64,000 nucleotides of DNA from Acanthacorydalis orientalis (lineage: Eukaryota; Arthropoda; Insecta; Megaloptera; Corydalidae): the NCBI GenBank assembly GCA_034766995.1, contig CM068315.1, positions 52,576,162 through 52,640,161 on the forward strand, written 5' to 3'. This document shows, in pieces, positions 52,878 to 64,000 of this stretch. The notes below the pieces were generated by a model, which saw only the letters and a list, made by a program, of their open reading frames with translations, was not told where the DNA came from and did not search any database. Numbering within the stretch: position 1 is the stretch's first letter; every line of letters starts with the position of its first letter. Made by a program: the position numbers and the translations under genes.

Positions 52878-55352
52878 ATGAAAAAAATCAGTGTACTATT
52901 AATTTGGATTTTAACTTTGGCACAAGTAAGTAACTATTACATTTTTTTTAAAAATATATATATAATTATTGAAGTGAAATAAATGAAAATTATTTTTTAA
53001 TATCAAAATCTTTCTTTTCGAAAATGTTAATTATCAATACCATTCGTGTTTAATGTATAACATTTAATGAATGAAAATCAATATATTTTATGGGAGGGGG
53101 AGGTTATAGTATTAAATAATATAAGTATAATAATTTTTATGTTTCAAGTTTAAACTTAAAAAAAATCATACATTAATTACAATCATGTTTGAAGCTTAAT
53201 ATCATTTTTAATAATACTAGAAACCTATCAAAGAAACCTTTCGAATTTTTATTATAAATTAATTTTTAAAATGCAAAAAGCTTTAAGAACGTTATCATCT
53301 TTAAAATATAGATAATTATATCTTAATTAATTATTTAATACCTAAAAGCTCGAAAAGATAAATAACAATAAATGATATCTAAAGTAAAATATCAGTGATT
53401 CAAAAAGTAACAAGAGAGAAAATATTTCAAACTGTAATTTATTTTCTTCAATAGTCTTCCTAATTAGCTAGTTGTTGTATTTTCAAACATCTTCTCTAAT
53501 ACATTTCCTTACTGTTTTGTCAAGTTCGATACATTCGATTCTGATTTTGACTCCGTCCGTTAGTTTCATTTCTTTTCTCTCCTTCATTAGACATTTTATA
53601 TCTCCTGATATTTTCTTGTCTGATTTTATTTTAAGAGTTTCTCCTAATTCTTATACTGCCTCCTTAATAATTTCAACCACTTTTTCTTTAACATTCTCAT
53701 TTCTATTTTCCAATATCTTAAATCGATTTTTTAATTCCATTTAAAATTATATTTTTCTTTCTTTCAAGGCTTGAATATTTATTGACTTCCCTGGAATTTT
53801 AAAGTCTTCTCCTTTTCAGTCTTGCGTTTATGTATACTCATACTTTTTTATTTACCAAGATGTAGTCTATTTCGTTTGTGGTATTATTTAGACCTTTCCA
53901 TATCCACTTCCTTTTATCATTTTTCTTGAAGAAGGAGTTCATTACATATGACACCGAGCTTTTCGAAAATTCAATCAGATGATTTCCTCTTTCATAACTC
54001 TGTTGTTATTTTTTATTAACTTTGGTATTATTATAACTTTGTTATGGTAGCTTCCTTTATCGTTGAGTTTTTCTACTTCTTGATAGAAATCTGTGATTTC
54101 TTCATCCTTATGAGCTTTTGTTGGCGCATAGACTTGAATGATTTAAACTTACTTAAAAAACTGATAAAAATTGATAAACTTGCTTTTCGAAATCTAAATT
54201 ATCAGTCTCACCGCACGTTCTGATGTGATATCTAGTTCTATTAAGTTATTATTTAGTGTCTTATTTATAATGAATCAACTTCTTCCTGTATTTCCTTTTT
54301 CGGGTCGACGGTATTAAAAATAATCCTTATTTTTCAGTTCCAGTATTTTTTCTCCTTTTATTAGTACTTTATTATATATATATATATATATATAAATATA
54401 TATATATGTATATGTATGTATGTACATTATATGTATATATACATATATACTTATATTTTTTAATTTTTAGATTTCAGTTCAAAATCCCGTACTAAATGAT
54501 GATGAACTTGAACATGAAGTAACCGATACAACTATTGTGAATACTAGTTTTGAAAATGAATCCCATGATTCAAATGAAGGAATAGTTTTAAGCACCGAAG
54601 AAAATACTAATGAAAATGTGAATGAAAATTCTGCAACTGAAACTACGACTCCGAACAATGATGATGAAGAAGAAGAAGAAGAACAAGTAGAAGTCACCAC
54701 TACCGAAATTCCACCGCCGCCGTTGAATCCCTACACTTTAATATTACAAAATCAAATTGCGCTTACTGATCTTCAAATCCAAACAAGTAAATTGTTTATG
54801 GAAACTAGTTCGATAAATAAACAAACGAAAAATATTACATCACAATGCCAGATTAAAATAAAAAACAGTTTTGCGAATGTTAAAGTTGAGATTGCGACAC
54901 AGAAAATCACGAACGCTCCAGCTATATGTATAAATCAAGCTAAAAGCGATTACAAGTTGCATCAAAAAGCTGCCTCTAAAATGGTTGGAATTTGTAAAAG
55001 TCAAACTGGTACTGAAATCGGGAGCACAAGACCGCAAATATGGTCAATGAAAATAAGTATAGGGAATCTAGAACAACATAACCAGGCAATTTCTACCAAT
55101 TGTAATGAATTTACAACAGTCGAAGAGAATACTATGTGTAAATATCAATTAGCCAATGCTGTTCAAGCTGAAATCGAGAATATAAGGAATCAGTGTAATG
55201 AGTTACGAGATAATATATTAAAGACAACGACTAACATTGTAGACACTTCAACAGAGTGCTGTAATGAAAATGTAGCTAAAGCTGAAATACAACAAAAATC
55301 AATAATTAATTCATTACAGTCATGTGTTGCTGCCCAAAATGAATTAATGTAA
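52878..55352 (+). CDS. secreted acidic Cys-containing protein, two exons (DUF725/TsetseEP-like?)
   Basis: Exon 1 is 52878-52925 and encodes the signal peptide MKKISVLLIWILTLAQ; the donor is GTAAGT. Exon 2 is 54471-55352 after a TTTTTAG acceptor, in phase 0. The product is 309 residues. After the leader comes an Asn/Glu/Thr-rich acidic segment (about 20-80) with a run of six or seven Glu. A short Pro stretch (IPPPPLNP) follows, then a region of about 210 residues predicted largely helical by eye, with nine cysteines including one CC pair. The signal peptide, helical Cys-spaced domain and Glu-rich segment recall insect DUF725/TsetseEP-domain proteins, but I cannot confirm the family. Intron 1 is 1,545 bp and holds an antisense LINE remnant. 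AATAAA is at 55396-55401. The gene model is firm; the role is unknown. Confidence 0.8.
53470..54335 (-). mobile_element. RTE-type LINE endonuclease fragment (decayed), antisense in an intron
   Basis: Read on the minus strand the blocks include IELDITSERAVRLI, then IIQVYAPTKAHKDEEITDFY and QEVEKLNDKGSY. Farther on, after breaks, come VMNSFFKKNDKRKWIWKG and NEIDYILVNKK. These are the apurinic-type endonuclease blocks of a non-LTR retrotransposon (QVYAPT, then NSFF, W-x-W and xIDYI). Stops and frameshifts are present. It is the endonuclease half that is missing from the reverse-transcriptase fragment at 4775-5935; both may come from one family. Confidence 0.75.
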
Positions 55353-55395
55353 ACATTAATGTATTAAACTTATTTATAAATAGAATTTATTTCTA

Positions 55396-55401
55396 AATAA
55401 A
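55396..55401 (+). terminator. polyadenylation signal of the 52.9-kb gene
   Basis: AATAAA 44 bp past the stop, followed by a GT/T-rich stretch. Confidence 0.6.
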
Positions 55402-56826
55402 GGTTTTGAGGATTCATTTTTGTTGTCTCTTTAATAATACCATTTTAGAATCGGGTTTATAAATAAACAGTACTTGTTTAATCTATTTTACACAACGACT
55501 GATACTGAATTCGTACAAGATTTATTAAATAATTCATAGTAATAATTCATTAATTCTTAGTAGTATAAATAACACTTCGAAATGAACAATTAAAAGTTTA
55601 AAGATAAATAATAATTTAATAGTTATGTCAAACTAAACCGATTTGATTTGGTTACCTGTGTTTTCAAATATATAAATTACCATCTAATATATTATATTAG
55701 ATACTGAGTTAAAAATCCGCAATCTATTACATGGGATATATCATTTATTATTAATTGTCATTATTATTACATATATACGAACGTACTGTAATGTAAGGTG
55801 ATAATAGAGATAAAAATAGTAAAAAAAAATAAAGAAAAAACAATTTACTTCTATGTTTCTTGTTGTATTCGATCAAAGGTTTATTGTCATAGTATTCAGA
55901 TCAGTAACTTGTGTTAAGGAGCTACACCTACCTATAACTTCCAAAAAAATCGATTTTTTACATTTCTAAAAGTTGGAAGTTTTAAGAATATATCCCGAAA
56001 TTTTTATATTGATATCTGTAAAATTGTGAATGGGCCTGGAAACGCCGATTAGAGGTAAAGCTAAGAATTCTTCACTTAACTAACTACAGCAGAATCATAG
56101 TTTTGACTTTAAACGCGTTTCTCTCTAAACACTGTTTTCGAAGACAGTGTCTCGTATATTTCAAGAACAAATCGGTGGATTATTTTCAAATTTTCAGAAA
56201 ATACGCTAAAAAACATTATTAATCGAATAAAGTTTTTATTTTTTAAAAATAAAAAAATTGTAATTTTTACTTAAAAATGTTTACATTTTTTACAGATTTT
56301 TTCATGCTTTAGTTTCGCTCGGTATCAATTTTTTTTACATAAAAATTTTTAAAATCGGCGAACGCTAATCTATCAGATTTGTTATTAAGTATAAAACTGT
56401 TTAATATGTTGATTTCGGATTGTCGATTTCAGCTGTACAACAGTCACAACCGAACTTCAAGATAAAGAAAATGCTATCTTAGTTGACGGACATATCAGTT
56501 CTGTTTTTTAATACTTTTCAATGTTTTTTTTTCGACAAAATGCTCTCAATAAATGTGCCTTTCATTTAAAAAAAATCATTATCACTTCTATTTTTTTAGA
56601 AGACAAATTCCGAAGTTAAACATTTTTTCATGCCTCTAGGTAAATGTAGCCTCTTGAAATTTCTTCCAAATATCAGATAATTAAATGAATATTCAGAATT
56701 AATAATTATTTAAAAAGACACCTATTTTTAATAGGTCAGTTATAATTGTCTTTTATATTATAGGTAACGTTATTGTTAAATCATTTGTTCACTTTAGTAG
56801 AATTAATTTTAATTAAGAATATTATA

Positions 56827-56876
<50 letters not shown>

Positions 56877-58369
56877 TCGAAATATCAATTGAGTAACATA
56901 GTAGTTAGTGATAATTAACCTTTTTTCATTAGTAATATACCTTTTAGGAAATTAAAACTTTGATTTCTATTTTACATAATGTATTCAATTTCACACGAAT
57001 TCTAATTCAGAGAAACGGCGCTATTTTATTTGACAATAAAACAATGCAATTATTCTAAAATTGCGATATAAAATTTTAGATATGGGTATTAGAAATATAT
57101 TATGGTATCCTGCAAAGTTATTAAAAAAGTTTCACATAAGTCATAAAAATGGTTAGAATAAAAACATAAAATATGGTAAAAAAAAACAAACAGATGTATA
57201 TATATATTAAATATTTATTTCAGTACTAAGTTTATAATATGTTTGCAAATACTGATTAGGAGTAAACACAAATCTAGAAAGGCACTAAAATAGATACTGA
57301 ATTATAGGATAATCATTATAAGTCTTATATCAGTTCTTACTTTATTATAAACCACTTGAGCAGAAGTTCTCGTTAGTATTTAATACAATTATTCATTGTT
57401 TTCTACTAAAACCACATATTAATATTTTTGAAACTATAGATTTTATAATACATATCTAGCTAATACATCCAATACGATTTAACTCTTAAAATAATATATG
57501 ATTCAAAAATTCGAATTGTTAACGTTTACATTTCATTTACAATTAGAATTTCATAAACAATATTTTGAATCTGTGAGATGAAAAATTAATCTCACTTACA
57601 AATTTATAATCATTTTATTAGCAGACATATCTGCCTAAAAGTTAATTATCGTACTTTAAAATATTTTCGAATGAAAAATATGTATTAATAAGACAAGTAT
57701 TAATTAACATGAATTATAGTTTAACACAGAACACTGAGATGCATGCAAAATTACTAAATGTAATTACCAAAACTGCAAAATCGAACATTCATTTTTAAAT
57801 TTCATATTAAAATTCAAAACAAATATTAGCTAAGACATTTATAGCATAACATCTCAATATACTACTATTAAAGAAAAAATAATATGAATTATTTCAGTAC
57901 AACATATATATATATATATATGTAAATAAATATTAACTTTAAATTAAGTTATAATAAAAAGTATTTAGTTCCTGTTTCATTTCTAAAAAAATATTAACAT
58001 GATTACTTTTCAACAAAGAGTGATTTTCAAAATGAAACTAAATATCGATACAAAAAGATAAATTTAAATTGTTAAACAGTGATACATTTTAATATGCAAG
58101 GAGCTTTATTACAATATTAAAAATAGTTATAAATATTGAAATCTAAATTCATGCTTTATATTTATAAATAGAACATATCATATTTATAATGGTTTGAGAA
58201 AACGTGTTCATTAATTTTTTGTTACTGAACATTTTAATGAGTGTATCTTAATCTATTCACTTACAATGATGTCGGTGCATTTTTTTTAAATTTACGTGAA
58301 TACTGACTAATGAAATGTAATTGACATGTATTGAAATTTTGTATACAAAGAGGATTGTTCATTTTAAAT
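55402..58369. other. intergenic DNA
   Basis: No supported gene. A repeat-like block lies at about 55925-56560. A (TA)n tract lies at 56831-56871. The part next to 58369 probably includes the 3' UTR of the Ser-rich gene, with an AATAAA on the minus strand near 58104. Confidence 0.4.
55925..56560. repeat. candidate interspersed-repeat remnant
   Basis: A block with runs such as AAAAAAATCGATTTTTTACAT, the inverted repeat CACTGTTTTCGAAGACAGTG, and AAACGCGTTTCTCTC. The tone resembles decayed DNA transposons common in insect genomes. I could not assign a family and found no terminal repeats. Confidence 0.3.
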
Positions 58370-59035
58370 CTATCGATTCATTCTTGAAATAAGCTGTTGA
58401 CCACAACAACATCCATTTTGTGTCATGTAAACATGCGATGATAACCGTGGGATCCTCTGTGTAGGTAGTCCGGACAATCCACGAACATATGTGTACGTCA
58501 TTGGTGGCCTCAGAATTTTTTTCGGTGTAGATTTTTTCGATTTACGTTTCGTTTCTTTGTTAGAATTTCCACTACAACTTTGTGATCTAGAATTAAGTGA
58601 AAGACTTTCGAATACTTTTCTAAAACTTGTAACCGACGTCGAATGGTGTCTATGATGCTTCGATAGTTTTGTATCCTTCGGTGATTCACAACTCGAATCG
58701 CTACCGCTACTCGATATGTGATGTGGGGATGTTGAACGAAATCCTGTAGACGAAGAACAATCTGTGTGTTCGTTTTGAAACGATTTGATTGAATGAAAAC
58801 AACGACTTGCTGATGTTGATGAACATGAGTCTGTACTTGAAGAACGGCTGTCATCTTCGCCGATATAACTGATATCGTCGTTCGATCGGCGTCCAAGTTT
58901 GCGTCCTATCGCACGAAACAGGTTCGCACCACGAAAATCTCTCGATGGCGAAGGTGTCATTGGCGATACACTACCACTTGAAGGAGCTGTTAGTGTTACC
59001 AGTAACATTGATTGGCCAGAATCATCCATCGTCAA
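58370..59035 (-). CDS. Ser-rich protein of unknown function, single exon
   Basis: A 221-residue open frame on the minus strand, far too long and compositionally distinct to be chance in this AT-rich DNA. It starts MTMDDSGQSMLLVTL; a second ATG lies two codons on. It has a Ser/Thr/Pro stretch, then FRGANLFRAIGRKLGRR (basic, amphipathic-looking) and DDISYIGEDD. Long Ser-rich runs and HHRHHST follow. Near the end comes a Lys-rich KRKSKKSTPKKI and a non-repetitive block, RPPMTYTYVRGLSGLPTQR, which is likely the conserved part. No signal peptide, membrane segment or known domain is seen. The many Ser and basic residues suggest a phosphorylated, possibly nuclear or cytoskeleton-linked, largely disordered protein. 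That is inference. I do not recognise the family. Confidence 0.8.
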   Translation of the reverse strand: MTMDDSGQSMLLVTLTAPSSGSVSPMTPSPSRDFRGANLFRAIGRKLGRRSNDDISYIGEDDSRSSSTDSCSSTSASRCFHSIKSFQNEHTDCSSSTGFRSTSPHHISSSGSDSSCESPKDTKLSKHHRHHSTSVTSFRKVFESLSLNSRSQSCSGNSNKETKRKSKKSTPKKILRPPMTYTYVRGLSGLPTQRIPRLSSHVYMTQNGCCCGQQLISRMNR

Positions 59036-59505
59036 TTATTTATAAATCGACACTTTATTTATTATCACTTGAATATTTATTATATTTTAAATATTGTTTA
59101 ATTGCAAATATTTATTAAAAACAGTATTTATATTCAGTTAGTTTTTAGAAAAACATACTTTTGTATAAAACTATTTTTTTCTCAAATATCTTATTTAGAC
59201 AGATGAAAACGTTCACGTGTATACTTTCTTCGATTAATTAAAAACCTGACACTATATAATATAAATTTTATATGATATCGTGTTCAACAGGTGTTTTCTT
59301 TTATATTGGAATTTATAAAGCGTACTTTATTATTCGCATCTCCAAAGCGGACTATCGAGATGTTGTGAATCGCACCCGTTTTTATAACTTCTGGAACATG
59401 TGCGTATCATTTACGCGCAGGGTTGTTTTATATGTTGCGCATAATGTTTTGTAGGAAGGGTAACCAATAAAATGCATTTCACAAATGTAACAACAGACAA
59501 ATCAA

Positions 59506-59538
<33 letters not shown>

Positions 59539-60119
59539 AAGTCAAATAATTAGTAACATTATGAGTTTTTCTAATTTGCAAATACATACAGTGGTATTAT
59601 TTCGATATTTATGTAAGTAATATTTCAAGTATTAATCTTTATATTCAATATGTTTGTATGTATATATATATAAGCACATGAGTGAATGTAAATTATCAAA
59701 TGAACAAGAAATTTAAAAAAAAAATAGAAAGATACCTTGAATCAGGAAATGAATGTCATCAATAAATTTCCAGTTACTATAAAATAGATATAATAAATAA
59801 TAAAGTGTATATAAGATTTGGTACTTTTGTTATTTATTCAATAGTTTGTCTAGTTTTATATATTTATAAAGTAGTATTCCAAACATTAAAAATTTTTCTT
59901 AATCTATATAAATAATGATTATAAATTTTGGTTAATTCATATACACTTTTATGTCACTCCAATCGTATTTAATGTATGAATATTTAGAAGATCACTGTTA
60001 ACTTTTCTTATTGGACTAATATAAAACCACAAGCCTGAAGCTTTTGATTCTATCATGTTTCTCAGTGTGAAACTAATATATTTTATTTTAAACTTTTTGT
60101 GTTTCATCTTGAAGATTAA
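59036..60119. other. upstream region of the Ser-rich gene
   Basis: A GC-richer block at about 59270-59470, some 240 bp upstream of the start codon, is the best candidate for the promoter or a noncoding 5' exon. The short frame running through it has no family features. A (TA)n tract lies at 59518-59538. The rest is plain AT-rich DNA. Confidence 0.4.
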
Positions 60120-60149
60120 TCGTTTACTTTGTACCTAGTATTTAATACC

Positions 60150-60620
60150 GTGTGTCGTTAAACACTGTTTTTTTGGAAAAAATCGATTTTATTTCTCCAC
60201 AGTAATGAGAGATATACGTCGCCGTTGTGGGATATACACTTTTTCCAGCGAGTCAAAATACGCATTGACGGGGGTGATGACATTCTTTTTTGATAAGAAT
60301 TTCTTCCCATCGAGCAAATTGTCAAATTTGGGAAGAAGTTGAAATCGCATGAGGTCAAGTAAGGAGAACTGGCTGGATGAGAAATCAATTCGAAGCCTAA
60401 TTTGTACAATTTTGCCATTGAGACGGTCGATTTGTGATACGGTGCGTTGTCCTGGTAAAAGAATCCTAGTAACTTTTTTTTGCACCAATTTTGGCGGTTT
60501 TCGTCTTACCTATTCTTTCAAACGATTCAATAATGCTGCATAATAAGCTTCTGTTATCGTTTTTTCCTTCGTTAAATAGTCGATCAGGTCTAGGAAAACC
60601 CAAAAAACAGTATCCATCAC
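60150..60620 (-). mobile_element. mariner transposase 3' fragment (decayed)
   Basis: The minus strand reads MAKLYKLGFELISHPASSPY, then LTSCDFNFFPNL, and ends with a helix-rich tail containing RWKKCISHNGDVY. This is the C-terminal catalytic part of a mariner transposase (HPxYSPDLAPxDYxLFP); the aspartate-bearing block is degraded to SPYLTSCDF. A shifted frame at about 60500 holds the preceding block. It is distinct in wording from the element at 39.4 kb, so it is probably another subfamily. Confidence 0.8.
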
Positions 60621-61147
60621 CTTCCTATTCGACTACTAACTAAAGAAATACTTCAACTGTACCTTAAGCGACAAATTGAGAAAATCGTTGCATAAAAGTG
60701 TAACAAAATTAATTATATTGCATTATAAATTCTTATTTAGAGAAACTAAAATTTTAAAATAGAATGATAGACAGTGATAAAAAATAAATTGTTTACTATA
60801 TTAAAATTGTCTACTCTTTTTTATAAAAAAATATTGTAATATGATTATTAATTCAAGATTAATTATTTGTTATTAGGTAAACGAAAAATATTTTTGTACT
60901 ATTGGTATCTTAATTTTATTCAGTTATCATCAAAATTAACAATAATCTTGTTACATTTGATAACAAAGTGAGTTTTCTTACAATAATTTCATAAGAGGTT
61001 GTTATCGTTAGATTATCACAAAAACATATTTTATATTTACTATAAAATAAAAATATTCGTATCATTCTAGTCACGATATTTTATAATTGATACACGAACA
61101 GTGTACATAAATATAATAACAATAAAATATTTTATAAACAAATCCGT
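60621..61147. other. upstream region of the Kazal gene
   Basis: AT-rich with no supported gene. The last 100 bp probably contain the Kazal gene promoter; AT-rich TATA-like strings are too many to pick one. Confidence 0.4.
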
Positions 61148-61396
61148 ATGGAGCAAACAAAATTAATATTTTTTTTTACATTAACAGCGATTCTATTAGT
61201 GTCGCTGTGTAAAACTTCTGCAGAAATAATTCAACCTCCTCTTTGTGCTTGTCCACGTATCTATTCACCAGTTTGTACGTCGCATGGTCGGACTTACCCT
61301 AATAAGTGCGAATTTATGTGTGAATATAATCACGGAGGAAAAGAAAGAAATGAAAGAATTATAAGAGAAGGGACGTGCGAAGAAATATTTGAATAA
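61148..61396 (+). CDS. secreted single-domain Kazal-type serine protease inhibitor
   Basis: An 82-residue single-exon frame. Residues 1-25 are a signal peptide ending CKTSA. The Kazal domain has six cysteines at 33, 35, 43, 54, 58 and 77, with spacing C-x-C-x7-C-x10-C-x3-C-x18-C. The reactive loop is CPRIYSPVC and the core is TYPNKCEFMC. By Kazal numbering, P1 is Arg37, so trypsin-like proteases are the expected targets. The C1-x-C2 spacing and short length put it with the compact insect/non-classical Kazal peptides found in haemolymph, saliva, silk or venom secretions. Which tissue makes it here cannot be told. AATAAA lies at 61568-61573. Confidence 0.93.
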   Translation: MEQTKLIFFFTLTAILLVSLCKTSAEIIQPPLCACPRIYSPVCTSHGRTYPNKCEFMCEYNHGGKERNERIIREGTCEEIFE

Positions 61397-61567
61397 TATT
61401 ATACAAGGCAAGTCTTTTGTTATTTACCACTGTAATGATATTGCATACCTATTAATATATAAAAATTTTCATTTCACTTATGTATAAATGCTAAATTTAA
61501 TTGATTGATCTTTTCATGTACCCGGATTTATATTTTTCCTTTCATAGTAATGCATATAAATCACGCC

Positions 61568-61573
61568 AATAAA
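61568..61573 (+). terminator. polyadenylation signal of the Kazal gene
   Basis: AATAAA about 172 bp past the stop codon; the first canonical plus-strand signal. Confidence 0.45.
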
Positions 61574-62273
61574 GAAAAAATTTATACTTCTTGCTTGATA
61601 ACTCAAAAATGTTTTAATTTTACAACAAAAATTGATATTTCCCTTTTCTTATAAACAATAAATATTACATAATATTCTTTAAATACACAAAATAAGTATT
61701 TATATTAAAAGTATATTTTTGCGATTTTATACTTGGTCAGTAAAAATTTAAATATGTCTTTTATGTTTCAGATTTTATCCAGATTACACATACTAATTAT
61801 GATGAAAACTTTTAAAAGAAATCATTATTATATATTGTAATTATTCAAACAAAAACTATGTATGTAACTGGGAAAAAATAAAGAAAATATTAATAAATAT
61901 CATTCCAGTTATTGAATAATATTTTTATATTAAAAATAATTACAAATAAAGATTGCCTATTTATAACAGTTTGTCTGGAATTTATATATATATATATACA
62001 TATATGTGTGTGTATGTATGTATTTATATATATATATATATACATACCATTTAATTCATCCTAATAATTTGTTATAAATATTATATTTTGTTGAAACAGA
62101 TTTATGCTGGACAAATATTTATAATTATTATATTCAAATTAATATTCATAAAAAGTGAAATGTTTTGTAAAAAATATTTTCAGGTATACATTCCACAATT
62201 AATTTTATTTTAATTAGTTACTAATATCTTTGTTGTAGAAGTCTCAAGTTAAATATATATATATATATACACA

Positions 62274-62321
<48 letters not shown>

Positions 62322-62873
62322 GATTAAAATATTAGAATGGGAAGATAACTTTTATAATTATATTCTGTCCTATCTACTACTTATAAGAACAGAATGTTGA
62401 TAAAAATGTCGACATTTAGATATAACATTTATCAGTAGAAATGTTTATATATACATTAATTTAGTTTGCGTATAGAAACCTAAATTTAAAGCATGTAGTA
62501 TATATGTAGCATAAATACACAGTTACTAGTTTTGTTGCCTATACAAGAAACATTTTTTAATATCACCACAAATTTATTATTCAAATTGGATATACAAGAC
62601 GAACCAAAAACCACACTAAATGCAATAATAAAAGTAAGACCGGTATTCATGCTGAGCGGACTGTAAATATTTGATATACTTGGAAAATTACTTCTATAAT
62701 AAACAATTTATTAATACAGAAACACACTTTTAATATATAATTCGAATTGGACGAATTTATAGTGTTTAAGATATTTGTTAGTGAAGAGAATTTCACCACA
62801 ATCTCTTTTTAAAAAACATTAATTATTTTAGTGTTTATTTTTTTTTCGTTCAGCTTTTATGAGTGTTCTCTTT

Positions 62874-62960
<87 letters not shown>

Positions 62961-64000
62961 TCGAGTTTTTTGTGTGTATCTTTTTAATGCGGTTTTAAAG
63001 TTATGCGATGCGTATTCCATGTAAATTGTATGAAGTAGAAAGCTCTCGATTTTCAAGTTCTATTAATAATTTAATATATTCATCACCAAAACCAACTACA
63101 ATTCTTTGGTCTTGTTCGTTTTTCTTTTTTAAAAAAGACGACAACTGTGTAAATATTAAATAATAAATTTACTATTTTGATTGGGAAAAATATAAATCAA
63201 TGATATAAATATTGCTTTAAAGCATTCATAAAAATTTTCTTCATAATAAAATTATACAAAAAATACAACCAAATTTCAATCAATACTGTCTCGTATTATG
63301 TCTAAGTTCAAACATAAAATCCTTTACTTATTCTCTGATTTATGCTATTCTGTCCCTTTTTTGTAAAATATATAATAGTACAAGAATCAATCATTCATGA
63401 AAAGCACATTTCAAGTAATAAAATTAGGTCAAAGCTTCTGAAAATTATATATATATATATATATTTATATATACACATATAATTTATCATTATATGATGA
63501 GATATTATTGAAAATGAAAAAAAGTTTCTAAGAAAATATAATTGTACCTACAGCATTTATTAATTACATATTTAATAAAAGACAATTCTTAAAGTTTTTT
63601 TACTAAGAAAACAAGAGATGCATGAAAAAGTATATTTAACATTTGTAATGAAGGTGTGGCAAAACACTTAATAATTGAAGTCTATAATTACTACAATACT
63701 GATACATACAATTTTTGTTTTACACTATTCATGTCTGGTATACTAGATGAATTGAAATGGAGGTCAAGTGAAAGGGTTTCAATCGATTCAAACTTAAAAG
63801 CAATAAATTAGATTAAAATTTATTTATTTTGCAAGTTACAATGTAGTTCGTAACAAAACATTGTAACAAAATTTAATTTTCTAATTATATTTGATTCATA
63901 TTTTACCGATTCGATCATTAATTTCAAGATTTTTTTTGACTATTTTAATTCACCGGCTAGAATAAAATGTGGATATATTTAAATTACTAATTTTCTATTT
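61574..64000. other. intergenic AT-rich DNA to the end of the window
   Basis: No supported gene. It contains (TA)n tracts at about 61981-62041, 62252-62311 and 62877-62955. I see no recognisable transposon. Confidence 0.4.
62877..62955. repeat. (TA)n microsatellite
   Basis: 79 bp of uninterrupted TA dinucleotides. Confidence 0.95.

Noticed and set aside
53472..53744. 90-codon plus-strand Ser/Phe-rich frame
   Set aside because: It is antisense to the LINE endonuclease remnant.
58510..58896. Second minus-strand frame of 128 codons
   Set aside because: It is a shifted frame inside the Ser-rich gene; its composition is explained by the real frame.

Overview
This window is AT-rich nuclear DNA from an insect. 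It has spliced genes with GT–AG introns, very dense (TA)n microsatellites, mariner, piggyBac and RTE-type LINE remnants, and insect-type secreted proteins. Gene density, short introns and the AT bias fit a hymenopteran (bee- or ant-like), but that placement is inference. I see no bacterial, plasmid, phage or CRISPR features. Exon structures were built by hand from splice sites and reading-frame continuity; no database search was possible.

Layout. 0.4-0.6 kb: mariner fragment. 2.1-3.4 kb (-): three-exon gene for a small secreted Gly/Tyr-rich protein. 4.8-5.9 kb: decayed RTE-type reverse transcriptase. 7.06-10.19 kb (+): complete eight-exon PMS2 (MutL-alpha subunit, 816 aa) with all C-terminal endonuclease motifs. 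10.28-11.96 kb (-): complete five-exon GRWD1 (450 aa), tail to tail with PMS2 and only 87 bp between stop codons. 13.57-16.89 kb and 19.35-22.12 kb (+): two tandem five-exon gamma-glutamyl hydrolase genes with identical intron phases and identical internal exon lengths, separated by a decayed mariner-like transposon.

22.3-52.8 kb is a 30-kb stretch with no protein gene I can support. It holds a piggyBac fragment (36.3 kb), a short mariner element with matching terminal repeats (39.4-40.2 kb), many (TA)n tracts and several GC-richer islands. Two of the islands (25.8 and 28.0 kb) are diverged copies of one roughly 100-bp element with the same E-box spacing. Three others (46.6, 48.4 and 50.0 kb) look like promoters: CRE or MEF2 sites upstream of TATA-like boxes. 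A further GC-rich block at 51.5 kb has nested inverted repeats.

52.88-55.35 kb (+): two-exon gene for a secreted, acidic, cysteine-containing protein, possibly DUF725/TsetseEP-like, with an antisense RTE endonuclease remnant in its intron. 58.37-59.04 kb (-): single-exon Ser-rich protein I do not recognise. 60.2-60.6 kb (-): mariner 3' fragment. 61.15-61.40 kb (+): secreted single-domain Kazal inhibitor with an Arg at P1.

Functionally, PMS2 and GRWD1 are housekeeping nuclear genes (mismatch repair; histone chaperone and ribosome biogenesis). The GGH pair acts on poly-gamma-glutamyl folates in lysosomes or outside the cell. The Gly-rich, DUF725-like and Kazal genes are lineage-type secreted proteins. 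I see no pathway joining these neighbours.
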